Positions 21,897-34,500 of a stretch of DNA of 64,000 nt are shown here, piece by piece. Every line of letters starts with the position of its first letter. Positions within the stretch are counted from its first letter, which is position 1. The stretch covers positions 3,384,261 to 3,448,260 of the forward strand of contig JAJEKV010000079.1 of the NCBI GenBank assembly GCA_021234155.1, read 5' to 3'. The stretch is from Isoetes taiwanensis. Its lineage: Eukaryota > Streptophyta > Lycopodiopsida > Isoetales > Isoetaceae. The notes beneath the pieces are model-generated. The model did not search any database and was not told where the DNA came from. It worked only from the letters and a program-made list of their open reading frames with translations. Position numbers and translations under genes: made by a program.

Positions 21897-24287
21897 TAAG
21901 TGAAAATTAAAGCCATTGTTCAGTTTCTGGTGATTTATGTTATTGTTGCTTGGCGATCTTCATTTATGATTTACTTTCCTCTCTAGAATAGTTTTGCATT
22001 CTTTCCTCCATATCTGTTTGAGTGCTTGCTGGTGGTGGTCTCAAGTACTCATGCAATGGATCTAATGTTAACAAACATTGATTTAGTCAGTATATAGCTT
22101 ATACGATCTAGATATATGTTTTGTATATCTTTACAATTTTATCATAGGCAGCATTTAATCGTACTAAAATGTAAGCTGGATCGTACACAAGAAGTTGAGA
22201 AATCATAATAACAAAAGGGTTACTATTATGTCAATATTACTGAATGAATTATATTGTTTGGTGGTAGTTTGGCAGTTTTTGTGCAAATGGCGGCGCTTAT
22301 TATAAGCAGACAATGGAGCATCACATTGTTGATTCACAAAACCGGGATGTGCAGTTTTATTGATGTGCGCGCCAAATCACAATAGTATTTCAAGACCAAA
22401 AAACTTATGGGCATGGTGAACACAGTGTCCAATTTAGGTGAACATTTTTATTTGTAAGATGATTCTGCATGTTGTTCCCCTCTTTCTTGGCATTATCAAA
22501 TACCTTTTATGCCTTAGAATTTGAGGCGTAGATAAATATAATGAGGGCAAACAAGAACATGAAGCTTGAAAAATATGGTTAATATAGTCGTCATGATTTC
22601 TATAATAATAGCCCTTTGTTGGGCCTGCTTAATTTTGCAGCCTTTTCAATGCACTCTTAGCATGAGTTTACACTCGCAATTTTCTCTTATAGAAATCACA
22701 ATCAAATCCATCAATCGCCAGGGTGAAGGACTCCATCAACTGAGGTTGAGGTTTATGCTGTAAGATGTAAAGTTAATTGCATTATTATGCATGTAGATTA
22801 CAAGTTCTTGAGTTTTCAGTTAGACCATAGATCTAGAGCCTAAACACATAACGGAATAGGATATGACTTTAACGAAGTTTAGGCCTCACTCCAAGTCCGT
22901 GTTAGTAAAGCTTCATAGTGCCGTATGCTCCTTTTACGTTCAAGATGTAATGCATGATAAACGGTATTGGGAGCACTACTCAGGTCTTCCATGACTTCGC
23001 CATCGCTGAAATCTTCTTAGCAAAGTAATCACATCTTAAAATCTTCTCATTAAGAGCAACGAATCTTGCAACCAACCATAGCTTCAAATGCTGCTCATGC
23101 ATCTTCACAGATTAGTAGGAGATATGTTTGTGATACCACCAGAGCCAAGGAGCATCTTGAGGTAAATTATCTTCCAGAAGTTCAAGAAGTACAAATTATA
23201 AGAGCAAGGACCTCCTTAAATGCCAATTTCAGTTGTCACAAGACATTAATCCTAGAAACAAGAAGATAGTATGTCACGAAGATTAAACATTATTGAAAAA
23301 CAATTTCCTTGAATAGTATATAGTGCTTTGTCTCTGTTAGGAGCTCGAGAAGCAACGTATTCCATCATCAACTAGGTAATTTGGTTTTTAAACATTGTAT
23401 CTATGTTCTTAAATATCTCTTTCTATCCTTATGTGAGCTCCACAAATTTGTTGCCATGCAATATATGATATAGAGCAGATAATGCCTCCGTTAACAGTTT
23501 TAAGGATGGCAGATTACATGTTTCCTATCTATGGGACTTTACGCATCAGTTTTCCTCCTACATGTATAATTGCACATCTACCTATGCTTGATCTTAGAGT
23601 TCTAAATGTCCTTGCTTCGATAATAGTGAGGCTATGACATGAAGATGGTTTTCCTTCCAATTTGTCTATGCTATTAAGATTTAGGAATTTTGCTACTATA
23701 AGGATGGCAAATTGCATGTTTTCTATGGGAGTTTAACACATCAATTTTCTTACTACATGTATAATTTCACATGTATCCATGCCTAATCTTAGAGTCTTAA
23801 ATGTCCTTGCTCCGATAATAGTAAGACTGTAACATTAAGGTATTTTTCCTTCCAATTTGTCTATGCTACAAAGATTTAGGAAGTGGTACTGCGGTTAACA
23901 TGAAGATCTTTTAATTTATTTCATGAATTTGCAATTCTCAATAGTTTTGCACCTGAACCTTTTTCAGAGTAGAAAATCCACGATTCGAAAGTCAGACAGA
24001 CAGTTCCACTTCTTTATCTTGGTTATTTTATAAGTCTATTTGCTGTTTTTATTTCTGACCAGATCAATCCTTAATTTATGCCAGATCAATGGCCAGAGAA
24101 TTTCTCATCAAAACATTACAGTATTGCAATATCGCCTTAATTTTTGCAAAAAGTGCACCTTTACTTTCAAATTAAAAGCTAGATGTAGGGCTAGCAGATT
24201 TCTCTTTCACTTGATTACAAAAATAAGTTCGAAATTACATTGTAAAGACATTTCTTCAAATTACAATTCAGTTAAATATTCAATAAA

Positions 24288-24390
24288 GTCGAAGTCTATT
24301 GAGTAGATAATCCTCAGTCCATCTATACTCCACTACGTCTATTGAGTAGATAGCCCTCAGTCCATCTACACTCCAAGACAACAACTATCC
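24288..24390. repeat. Tandem duplication (about 50-bp unit)
   Basis: GTCTATTGAGTAGATA followed by CCTCAGTCCATCTA and CACTCCA occurs twice in succession, with small differences, near the right end of the Helitron. Confidence 0.8.
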
Positions 24391-24480
24391 ATTCCATCAC
24401 CTATGCAGGCATCCCATCCTATCCCATTTTTATCTCAACCTATTCTACTATTCTACGCATTTCAAGCACCTATGACTAAT

Positions 24481-24509
24481 GCCCGGCATCGCCGGGCACA
24501 CGTTACTAG
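24481..24509 (+). mobile_element. Helitron 3' terminus (hairpin plus CTAG)
   Basis: A 7-bp GC stem with a 3-nt loop, an 8-nt spacer, then CTAG followed by the host T. Spacing and composition are those of plant Helitron ends. Confidence 0.65.
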
Positions 24510-25318
24510 TATTTCTTGTAATCCTAGTATATCTTGCAACCTTAGTCCCTAAAGCTCACAGTCCCCACGAGCTGGCAAAGGCCCGTAACTGCAGTTATTT
24601 AGATGGCTGGAGCGAAATCGATGCCAGAAATATTCAAAGGGGGAAGAAGGCCCGATGAGACAAACTCAAAATCCCCTGTTAAAAATAAATACCATTGAGC
24701 AAGCATTAGTTAGGGAGCATAATGTAATCAACTCAATTTTAGGATTAGTTCAAATATAAATGCATAGGAGAAATGAGGGGACACATGAGTAGTAACAGAA
24801 AATGGGTATATGAGACACCGACGAGTAGGACACGAAGGCACATGAAATATATCAGTGGTAGAGGATTCCAGATACATAACGATAATCGGTATCCAAAATT
24901 ACAAAAATCTGGTTGGATTGACAGAATCAGGATAACGTAGCATCCACATCATCAGACAGCGGCTCGGACGAGAGGAACGGGTGGGGAAGGACACAAGAGC
25001 GTTAAACGGGCATTTATGACTGACAGGCTGACAGATTGTATAGGGTGCTAAGAATTGGAGCAATAAATTCGGTAGAGGTCACACGTACGATGGGCGGATA
25101 GCCGTTAATGATTAATCCAGAGACGGACTGAGGAGTCCAACCCAGGGTACATATTGTTAGTGGAAAGCGGATAGGGTATGATTATGATATCCTTCCCATA
25201 CACACATACAGAATTATGAATACAGATACTAGGCAGGACAGGACAAGACCAATAATTAATAGAGGCGTATCCGAAAAAGGGGCGGGAAGAAGGGGGCTAA
25301 CCCTAAAAAGCAATCAGA

Positions 25319-25326
25319 CTATAAAG
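25319..25326 (+). promoter_or_regulatory. TATA-like box of the LINE leader, plus copy
   Basis: CTATAAAG lies about 135 bp before the ATG at 25461, shortly after AACCCTAAAAA. Both elements are mirrored in the minus-strand copy near 12415-12440. Confidence 0.45.
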
Positions 25327-25460
25327 TTCATGAGACGAGGGTTGGTTCAACCTCGAATGTTTTTTCTTTTTTGGGTTCCTGTAGCTAACGAGGGGGGAAA
25401 GACATTCTCATAGAACAAGTCTTTGGCTTCGGCTTAGAGAATCAGGGCGCTTCAAAAACC

Positions 25461-26012
25461 ATGGACAGAGGCAAGAAGGTGATAGAGGCACAGCCTAATA
25501 CAGAATCAGTACCAAGGAAGAGGCCGAGATCAGAGAACCCGGGGAACCTCATTGTCCCCTGGAACCCGGAGCTGGAAGATGCAGGGTCGTGGTGTATATA
25601 TGAAGAAGATTGCCTCTGCCTGGAGAAGGGGCTTTCGTCTTGTCTAAACTGTGGTCGGGTTCACTGTTTGTTTTGCGATAGGATTCATCATGCACAGACC
25701 ATGAAAGATGCAGGATATAATCTCCAGTTGTTAGAGATCATGGGTGTTTTGGCGGACAGAAATGATGCAGTTAGGAGACATGATAAGGAACGGGTGATGA
25801 CATGTTTCAACTGATTACAATTGAATGCAGCAATACAGAAATCGGGTAATTATCAGCACGATTTGTTGGTTGGAGATTTTGGAAAGGTATGTGTGATTTG
25901 TTGCGAGAAAAACCTGACTGAATATATATATATGCCAGCGCTACTTGCAAGGAATGTGGAGGAGAAAAAGACAATCGAGGAGACCTCGGCGGGCAAGAAG
26001 GCAGGCAAATAG
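25461..26012 (+). pseudogene. LINE-encoded Cys-rich (zinc-binding-like) protein, plus copy
   Basis: The ATG at 25461 opens a frame of 184 codons interrupted once, by TGA at 25812-25814. It starts MDRGKKVIEAQPN with a basic stretch (RKRPRSE). Then come VPWNPELEDAGSWCIYEEDC and LCLEKGLSSCLNCGRVHCLF with CDRIHHAQTMKD, and GVLADRNDAVRRHDKERV. After the stop the same frame continues with DLLVGDFGKVCVICCEKN, PALLARNVEEKK and a Lys-rich end. Compared with the minus copy, the Cys and His residues of the CGRVHCLFC and RIHHAQ core are kept, while the first CxC is reduced to CIY. The function is unknown; the conservation suggests it is a genuine third protein of this LINE family. Confidence 0.7.
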
Positions 26013-26596
26013 AGAGATGAGAAGATGATAAGCAGTGGGGGATCCGGAATGGGAGAAACCGAGGGGCAACAAGGCATTTTGTTTCTTGTTTCTGTCCTTC
26101 GCTCTGTGTTTTTTCTGCTTTTTTCTTGGTCTTTCATCTGTCTTTTGATTAGACTTAATTGTGCTTAAAAGTATGATATCGTACATGATTTTCTGAATCT
26201 GCTCTCCGAGCGCAAAGACTCGGAATTGTAATTTATTTTTATCTGAACTTATTTATTGTAATCTGAACAAGGGGAATATAAGTCATCACAATACGGACTT
26301 ATCTTTTATCTGAACTTATCTGATTGTAATTTATTTTTATCTGGGATACAAGTCATCACAATACGGAGATCCATATATATCGGAACGAACTAGGGTGACA
26401 GCAAGAAACTCAATCAAGCGTAGAAACAATATTCGAATAAATACGGATGGGAAAGATAATAACACGAATAAAATTGTCCAAATGACGAGGGCTCTTACCC
26501 GACAGACACCTGGAGTGAAAAGTCCAAGATGCTTTGACGAGGTACGTAGAAAGGTACACCCGAACGAGAATGGGCAAATAATATAATTAAATGAGT

Positions 26597-26880
26597 AAAA
26601 GGCAGACGTAAGAAGATACAGGATAGAGAGGCCCAGCCTCTGCCGTATACCAAGATAGCGAGGGCTAGACCCACCAACTGGTAATCGGGACCACTATAAA
26701 CTCGAACCCTCACGACCAGAGAATATGGGCAATAGGGAACACAGGCCAATAGAAAAGATACAACACAATTGTATTATCGTCAAAAAGGAGACTTGGCTAT
26801 GGTACGGACTGAGGGGTATAAATCCCGCCGTAGACCAGTATAGCGAGGGCTCGACTCTCCAACTAGTACTTGGATCACCA
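26597..26880 (+). repeat. LINE leader subrepeats, plus copy
   Basis: Two degenerate units share AGTATAGCGAGGGCT-type cores followed by CCAACTGG or CCAACTAG. They are the reverse-complement counterparts of the subrepeats at 10560-11010. Confidence 0.65.
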
Positions 26881-27247
26881 AAATGACAAGAATAATGAGA
26901 TAAATAAAAATAATAAATAAAGTATATTAGTAGTTAACTACCGGAAATTAGATTGGTACAGAGAGGTTCACCACCAGCCAATCAGCAGGAATGGTAAGGT
27001 AAAACCTACCGTCCTTATTCTCAAAACAGGCTGAAAATACTAAATACCCGACTATATGCATAACAGCAGACGAGATCCGAAACAACAAATCGAATAATAC
27101 ATAGAGGTGGGCAGAATAATTATGACTAATTCAAATTCAAATTCCGCATTATGGGTGCTTCAAATAAGGTACCATTTGGGAGGCAGAATATATTGTATGG
27201 AGGAGATGCAGTGACCCCAGCAGGGAAGCTCTATCACAGTCAGTCAG

Positions 27248-27724
27248 ATGAAAATCGCCACTGAAAACTGCACCCAAGGATCAATGGCGGATCACGCCAG
27301 TCTCAGCCCAACAGAAGAGGGGGGATACGGCAAGAGCACCAGTGAACTAGCAAGACCTAAAGACTTCCTAGCCCATATGAATAAGCAGCTGGAATCCAGA
27401 ATCCGAAGCATGGATGCACTCAATACGCTGGCGGAAACAGCTAGTCGTAACAAGATAGCTATATCCAGCATGGATATAAGGATACAAGGGGTCGAGAAGA
27501 CGAGCGAGGAGATGCAACGGAGGATAAACGAAATTGAAGAAGAGAAGGCCAAGCTTATGCAGAGGTTGGTTGATTTAGAAAAGGCGAATGTTGAGTTAGA
27601 TGCATGGGAATCCTTTTATAGAATAAAGTCGCACATCATAGAATTTGAAGAACAGAATAGGATTAAACATGACATTAGGCTGATAGGAGTAGCAGAGAAA
27701 CCTAACGAGTTATTGCAGAGATAA
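27248..27724 (+). pseudogene. LINE ORF1: coiled-coil protein, plus copy
   Basis: The frame encodes 158 residues. After a polar start, it shows MNKQLESRIRSMDALNTLAE, then VEKTSEEMQRRINEIEEEKA, KLMQRLVDLEKANVELDAWE and EEQNRIKHDIRLIGVAEKPN. It aligns throughout with the minus-strand ORF1 at 10096-9545. It ends prematurely at a TAA reached by a frame change after VAEKPNE. The remainder of the protein can be followed in other frames to about 28100, where tandem copies of a DMAAKERM segment occur (about 27823-27890). The likely role is RNA binding and multimerisation in the retrotransposon particle. Confidence 0.75.
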
Positions 27725-28339
27725 TAGAGGCAGTTTTCAAGGAGCACCGAAGCATAATCGTCAAAGCAGTGCGCTCGGGCCAATAGAGGGGACGGGCAAG
27801 GCATATAAATCTGACACTCAGAGACATGGCAGCCAAGGAACGGATACTGCGCATGGAAACCACGGACATGGCAGCCAAGGAACGGATGCAAGAAGCACTA
27901 ACAGTCATGCAACATCAGGGCCTACACAAAGAATTGGCCAGAGTCAGGGAATTGAATCAGGCAGGGATACATGCGGGAGTCAGAAATGGGAAAGTGTCTG
28001 CACAGGGACCAACCATTCCTGGGACAAGAACAGAATGTGGAGAGGCTGGAGGCCATAAGATCAAAAGGGCCGGGGGGGGGGGAGAGAGACACCAACCCCG
28101 ATAGCTTAATTGATCAAAAAGGGCGGGGATGGGGAGCATCGATGGAGAGAGCTCTCGTAGTGATACAACCTTCTACAGGAGGAGGAAGCGGAAACGGAGT
28201 CGGCGAGGATCATCTGCACCAAAACGGCCAGATGGGTCCAGCCTTGATCACAAGAACGAGGGGGCGACCCAGAAGGGCAACCAATGGGCTGGAACATACA
28301 GAGAACCCGAAGGAACAACCCCGAGGGAAAAGACGCTGA

Positions 28340-31300
28340 CCATATGGTACTGGAATTGCACAGGTACCCATGGGATGACGGAGAAAGGCTCGAGGAAGCC
28401 CATAACTGCGATATAATATGTCTGGTAGAGACATGGGAATACAATATCAAGCGACTGCCAGAGGAAGAAGGGTACCAGCTATTCACATGTTATAAAAATT
28501 TTAAGATAGGAAGAGGGAACGCAGGTCTAGCTTACTATGTGAAAGAGAGTGTAGCCAACAATGCATGTATTTTACATTCGGATATCAATAAAAGATATGA
28601 TGTTAAGCATACAATTGCAAAACAAAAAAGATTTAGCCCTGATTATAGCATATTACCCGCCAAATAGCGACAAACTGGAACTGCTGGACCTGGGGGAGAG
28701 TATGATGAAATGGAAGGACCAGGGACCTATGATACTGATAGGAGACCTGAATGCCAGAATATGTCAGGAGCATGCACAAATCACGAGCATAAACGAGGTA
28801 AATGGACAGTGGGTACATACTGCGAGATCACATGATTGGGTGAAGAAGTACAGAAGACAGTGCAGAGATCAATGCCAAAGGTGAGTTACTATTAGAGATA
28901 TGCACGGCGACAGGGGTCATTATAGCCAACGGGGTACAGAAATGGCGTGCATCTGGGGAATTCACAAGCCAGAATACACATGGGAAAAGCGTAATCGATT
29001 ATGTGATACTAAATGACCAGGCAACAGCAGACATTCTAAGCTTTGTGCTAACAGAATGGCCGACGGGGAAGAGAGAGAGCCACAGACCCATCCAGTTAAT
29101 GCTCAAACAGGACGAACAAGCACAGGCGGATATACCAGGCAAGGAAAAGAGCACAAAAGTGAGAATACACTTCCAGAATAGGCATGCAGAAATCTTCACA
29201 CAAAATGTCAGATCAGAAATGGGGAAATGGGCGTGGGAGGAGCATGTGGCAGATGAGAATGGGAACATGCTTAACGATATAATGGTGAAGGTGGCAACAG
29301 ATATCTTCAGAAAACGCAAAAGACCCAGGAAGAGCCATGCTTTCAGGACTTCGGTATGGTATGATGAGGAGTGTAGGGAACAGAAAAGGAGAGTCGAAGC
29401 TCACAGAGGCATGGAAACATACCAAACAGAAAGGACCGCATACCTAGGAATGCTGAAATCGAAACGAAACAAGAACTTATTGCAACACCAATGGGGTTTG
29501 GCTAAAATGTTAAAAAGGCAACCTAGGAAGTTCTGGAAAGGAATGAAAGTGAAGGGAGGAGGGAATAGAAAGCCAGAGAATGCACCACACAATATTGGAG
29601 ACCGAATGGGAGAAGTACCTTGAGAAACTATATAAGACAGGGGCCTCACCAATGCCAATACCCGCCCTACAGGAGATAGACAAACCGTGTTTTAGTATGC
29701 AGGAAGTAATGATTGCACTACATAAGATGTCCAATAACAAAGCCCCAGATCTTTACGCAACTGTGGAGCTACTGAAATGTGTAGATACAGTAATTGGAAA
29801 ACAGGTCACCGAGATTTTCAATGGCATAGTCCACACAGGGTTCCCAGATAAATGGGCATACAACAGGGTAATACCCCTACACAAAGGGGGGAGCATGGAA
29901 GAGTCTGGGAACTATAGGACGATAATGGTGAGCTCTATTTTTGCAAAATAGTTCGGGAAGGTACTGGACAGTAAATTGAAACAATGGGCGGAAACAGAAA
30001 ACTTGAGAGCACAAGGACAGGCAGGCTTCAAACCCGAACACTCAACTACAGATCACCTGGTAACCCTTCGGCTACTAATAGAGCAAAGCAGATCGCAGGG
30101 AAAGAAGGTAATATGTTGTTTTATGGATTTTAGAAAAGCATTTGACACCGTCCCGAGGGAAAAGCTGATGCAGAGATTAGTAGATATGCGGGCCCCAGAA
30201 GGCATGGTATGATCGATTGGAGATTATACCAGAGAGTGTATGCAAAGATGGAACAGGAAGGGCAGATGATAGATTGTGACACAGGAGTTAAACAGGAGTG
30301 TCCTTTGTCCCCGACACTATTCGGTATATACATAGATGTATTACAAGGTTTCATCGTAGAACAGCAAGGGAATACGGACGCCCCCACACTAGGGGACACC
30401 AGGATACCTATCATGCTGTATACTGATGACTTAAGCATGATGGCTACAAAGAATAAGGGTATGCATAGGCTATTAAGGCTTTTAGAGGCCTTTTGCAAAA
30501 GGACAGGGCTAACAGTGAACCTCACGAAAACCAAAATAGTTATGTTCGGCACCAAGAATAGGCACAGATCCTTCAGGTATATGGGGACAGAATTGGAAGA
30601 ACTAACAAAATACAAATATCTAGGATACGATGCACACGGCACAGGCAAATGATCCACGGGCGCAGATGCCAGGTTCTAGGCAGCCATTGGAAGCTACTTC
30701 AATATGAAAAATTTCTGTAATAGAAGCAGAATAATTGACTAGGAGATCAAGTACGACATGTTCAACACAGTAGTTGCATCGACACAACTATATGGAACTG
30801 AGGCATGGGGGCCCGGCTTATCAGACAAAAATGGGGAAAGCAAGAAGGGATTTTTAGGCAATGGCATAGGCAGGAATTTAGAGTGCGGGCAAGCACACCC
30901 CTGACAGCCATGGTCTATGAGATAGGCCAGAAACCAATGGAGGTAAGAGCATGGGAAAGGACCGTCAGATACTTAATGAAGGATAACATGGGAGGCCATA
31001 CTGGAAAGCTATCAACGATTGCAATCAGCGAGTCAGCGAGGCAGCGGATGTTTCAGGGAAGTGGCGGTATGGACTAGAGAGATAAAGCTGAATCTGAGTG
31101 ATCTAGTAAACGAAGGGAAATGGAATGAGGACTGGGCCGACACGGCGACAAGAGCATGGTTGCAAAAACACAACAGACCCAAAACACTCTGGCTCACATC
31201 AGTAACCCCGAGCAACAGATAGGACAACAGATATATCGAGACAACCTGCTAGGGAAGACCAGAAGGGACGTCTTGGCAAGATTTAGGATGGGGAGCCACG

Positions 31301-31500
31301 ATCTAAGAATTGAAAAAGATAGATGGAGGAAAGTGGAAAGGGAAAACAGGATCTACAGAATATGTAAGACAGGGAAAGTAGAGGACGAGAACCACATGCT
31401 CAATGATTGTACAGTGTACGAAGACATCAAAAACAAATACAGGAATATAAGTTGTGGATAGTCAGCACATATCCTAATGGCAAGGGGAGACATAACAAAA
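28340..31500 (+). pseudogene. LINE ORF2: endonuclease / reverse transcriptase, plus copy, broken
   Basis: The endonuclease starts near 28345 (IWYWNCTG) and continues through ICLVETWEYNIKRLPEEEGY, IIAYYPPNSDKLELLDLGES and MILIGDLNAR (about 28730-28755). The reverse transcriptase begins with NNKAPD near 29735. It shows NKWAYNRVIPLHKGGSMEES-type spacing, NYRTIMVSSIFAK, QAGFKPEHSTTDHLVTLRLL, MDFRKAFDTVPREKL, GVKQECPLSPTLFGIYIDVL and LYTDDLSMMA (about 30415-30445). The YADD box has become YTDD. The C-terminal VEDENHMLNDCTVYEDIKNK is at about 31378-31440. Stops and frameshifts occur throughout, for example at 29948-29950 (TAG after SSIFAK) and near 30210. Confidence 0.85.
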
Positions 31501-31519
31501 GACTTGGCAGACGCAATTT

Positions 31520-34500
31520 AGAACTACACATCGAAAAAGTTTATATTGAAACATCATCTTTTGTTGGATTATACAATAATTTGCTTATTTTTGTTTAAAA
31601 TTTTTCATTCTTTGATTTTTACTTGTCACATCAAAATTCAATTCGTTCAATTTCAAATTTTTTTAGCACGTTTGCACAAACACAAGTTGACACTTTGAAG
31701 CAATTTTAGAGTGTCCACGTTGACGCCAAGTGGGATTTTTTTGCAAGTGGATGCTATTCCAACCATTTGATTCCATCTACGGTGGAGAAAATACATCAAA
31801 ATTCCAGCGTGTTCAGGGCGTGGGAAGTTATGCTGGCATCAGAGAGAACGAGAATTCGTATTGGCTCGTTCCCATCTCTATTTTTGCTGCGTTTTTTTCC
31901 CTCTAGGCCTGCTGGGTGCCTCTGCCGGAATCCACAAAGAGGTCGATGGAGGTCATTTGCACTAGAGGAGTACCTCTGTTTTTTGGTTCTCTGTAAATAG
32001 GCTATCGTCCTAGAGCTTTGTTGGGAATGTGGTCCTCTTGCGCTGAGGCGGCATACGGCTTGCAGTGAAGCGGCATTGCGGCAAACAGAAGACGAACCCG
32101 AGCTTTCTTCCTTCGATCTTTCTTTTGCCATAACCCATTTCACCATCTGATCCAATTTTTTTTGTTCGTGTCTCATTTTTGCACATCTGCCGTCTGGTTT
32201 TGCCGTTGGAAGATTTGTATGGCATTATACATACAGTATAGGGATCTGTAAATCTTTTGGCCGAAGCAAAGTTGCCAAGCAAGGAAAAAAGCTCTATTCT
32301 CTTCTCCCGGATTTTACAATTGCATTCCAGGACTCTGTTCGTATAATATATGATGGTGAGTTATTTCTGGGACTTTCGCTTTTGGCTTGGGTTGTGAACC
32401 AAATTATCTTTATTTTTTCTGCAATAGATATTTGGAGCAGTGGAGGTTGCGAGTTTGGGGCAAGAACTTTTAGGTTATTCCATCATCTGGCTCATCATCA
32501 ATTTTTATATTCGTATGGTAGACTAACTCTGTGTGGCATGACTTCCTTTATTCAATTCTTATTCTAAAGTATACTTTTCTTATTTCGTTAGAAACAAAAT
32601 CTCAAAGAACTGCAATGCAAATTATTTGTAGTTCTAGGCATCACATTTGTGGCTTTTATATCTATTTGTAACACTATTTATACAAATCATCATTTGTTTG
32701 AAGCCATCACATGCAGCGGCAATTAAATAAGTAGGTTAATATGTCTTAGGAGGATCTGATATGATGTTGTATCAGACTTATGCGACTTGATAAAAATTGC
32801 CTGATGTATTTTGTGTTTTTTTTTTTTTTTTTGTATTGACACATATGGTCTGGAGCTGTGACTTTGTTGAAGTGCAGGTCTGTTTCATCTTGGCCGAAGG
32901 CTGCTACAGTGACTTCAAATCTGCGGGGTCAATTCAGGTCCTTTGTGGGCTAACCGTGTGGTCACCCATTTTGCAAAGCACCTCCAGGGCTTTGCATCTA
33001 TCCGAAATGTTACTCTGATTCATTGGGTGAATCGTTCCTTATAAAACAGGCTTAATTTGGAATAATTTATAGGCTGGATGGGGATCCGGCTAGTGCAATA
33101 GATCCGTTTTTGTGCTGGAGAATTTTGTTTGGAGTTGAATTCGATATTTAGCACCAGAACAGGTACACAAAATTTAGCTTTTGATTTTGCATTGCAAGAT
33201 TTAGATTTCATCGAGCGACCATCTATGAGAAACACATGACTAATCCTCTGGTTTTCTTTTGCAGCATTTAGATTAATGGAACACGGCGAAGAACATTTTT
33301 CTGACATGGAGATTCAATGTTTGTCTGGCACATGAACTCAAGAGCAACCTGTATAGACAATCGAACTCAATAGATACCTTCATAGCTCATTAGAAAGCAA
33401 GATATTTCTCTGCCTCCAGTCTTTCTATGAACAGTTTGGAGTGTGGTCTACTATTTAGATTCTTTTTCAATAATGACGAGCAATGTCTGCCTTTTCTTTC
33501 TTCTAGATCTGGAGTTCTCTTTCAAGTTTTGTGTATCAGGGAGTTGTCATTTGAAAAAATTCTTATTAGGTATCCATTTCCACCTTCGATACGTTAGCAC
33601 ACAATGACAGCAGAAAGGGGTGTATCATTAGCTTTTGGTGGCCGTGCCTTGAGTAAATGTGTTCTTGCTTCATATGGAGAACCGGTTTTGTTGAAGGACT
33701 TGAGTGTAGATTGAACATGTTCCCCTATACTCTCTAAACAGAGTGCGGTGCCCCCGGAATTTTTATGGGGTTTTCTCCATTTACACAGCTTTCAGCAAAT
33801 ATCGGCAGTCATCTAGCACCTTCAGGTGAATTTGGTATTTTCTATCTTCAGTGTTTTTTGCCCAAGTTGGTTTTCTAATAAATCATAATACTGCCAGGAG
33901 ATACCATGGTGGAGAGGATGCACTTGCAAGATGGCCTAATAGAAGGGGTTCAGAATGTACACGAGACGTATTTGAATTATACTTAAAACACTTAGAGTAA
34001 GCTTTTCTGTATGGATATCCTTATTTCAAAAGAATTATTTTGGCAAATTTATTGTGGACAATTTATTGGTGTGTTCATTGCAGGCTTTGATAATTTCTTA
34101 GGCATGTATAAGAACTTTTGCATCCCCTCTATTGTGTATGTGGTTTGCTTTTCAAATAAGAAGCAGCTACAAGGTCTCTATATTATCCCCATTGCTAGTG
34201 GGATGAGGACAGTACCAGCCAGTTATTTAGCACACGTAAGTTCTTACAGAACTTGGAATGTGAGATGCTGTAGATTTCAGTAGGATCAAAACATTGCTTG
34301 TGGATTTGCAGCACCAACCTGGATGCCAACGCCTAAATCCAGTGATCTTATAAAATTTGGAATGGGAGATACCTTAGATTTCATTAGGATCAAAACATTG
34401 CTTGTGGACTTGCAACACCGATGCCAACGCTGCAGTTTTATTAGGAATGTGACATATAAGTTGTTGCAGAAATGAGTGCATTATTCAATGATTATAAATC

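Larger units (their letters stand above)
19282..24509 (+). mobile_element. Probable non-autonomous Helitron
   Basis: The right end has the Helitron signature. A GC-rich hairpin, GCCCGGC-ATC-GCCGGGC (24481-24497), is followed after 8 bases by CTAG (24506-24509) and then T. A plausible left end is A|TCTTCTTTATTAAAATGG at 19281/19282, giving the expected insertion between A and T with no target duplication. No RepHel protein is encoded inside. The interior holds hairpins, segmental duplications and short exon-like pieces with AG/GT borders, fitting the habit of Helitrons to capture host fragments. The right end is well supported; the left end is one candidate among several TC dinucleotides and is less certain. 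Confidence 0.5.
24560..31519 (+). mobile_element. LINE (same family as 5.5-13.3 kb), plus-strand copy, 3' truncated
   Basis: Block order matches the minus-strand copy: TATA-bearing leader, Cys-rich protein (25461-26012), subrepeats (about 26600-26880), coiled-coil ORF1 (27248-27724) and ORF2 (about 28340-31500). The 5' limit is uncertain and lies after the Helitron end at 24509. The 3' end stops within the last codons of ORF2 near 31519, where the minus copy continues through a 3' untranslated region and an ATTCT-type tail. The truncation is therefore a later deletion or rearrangement, because target-primed insertion normally truncates the 5' side. Confidence 0.85.
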
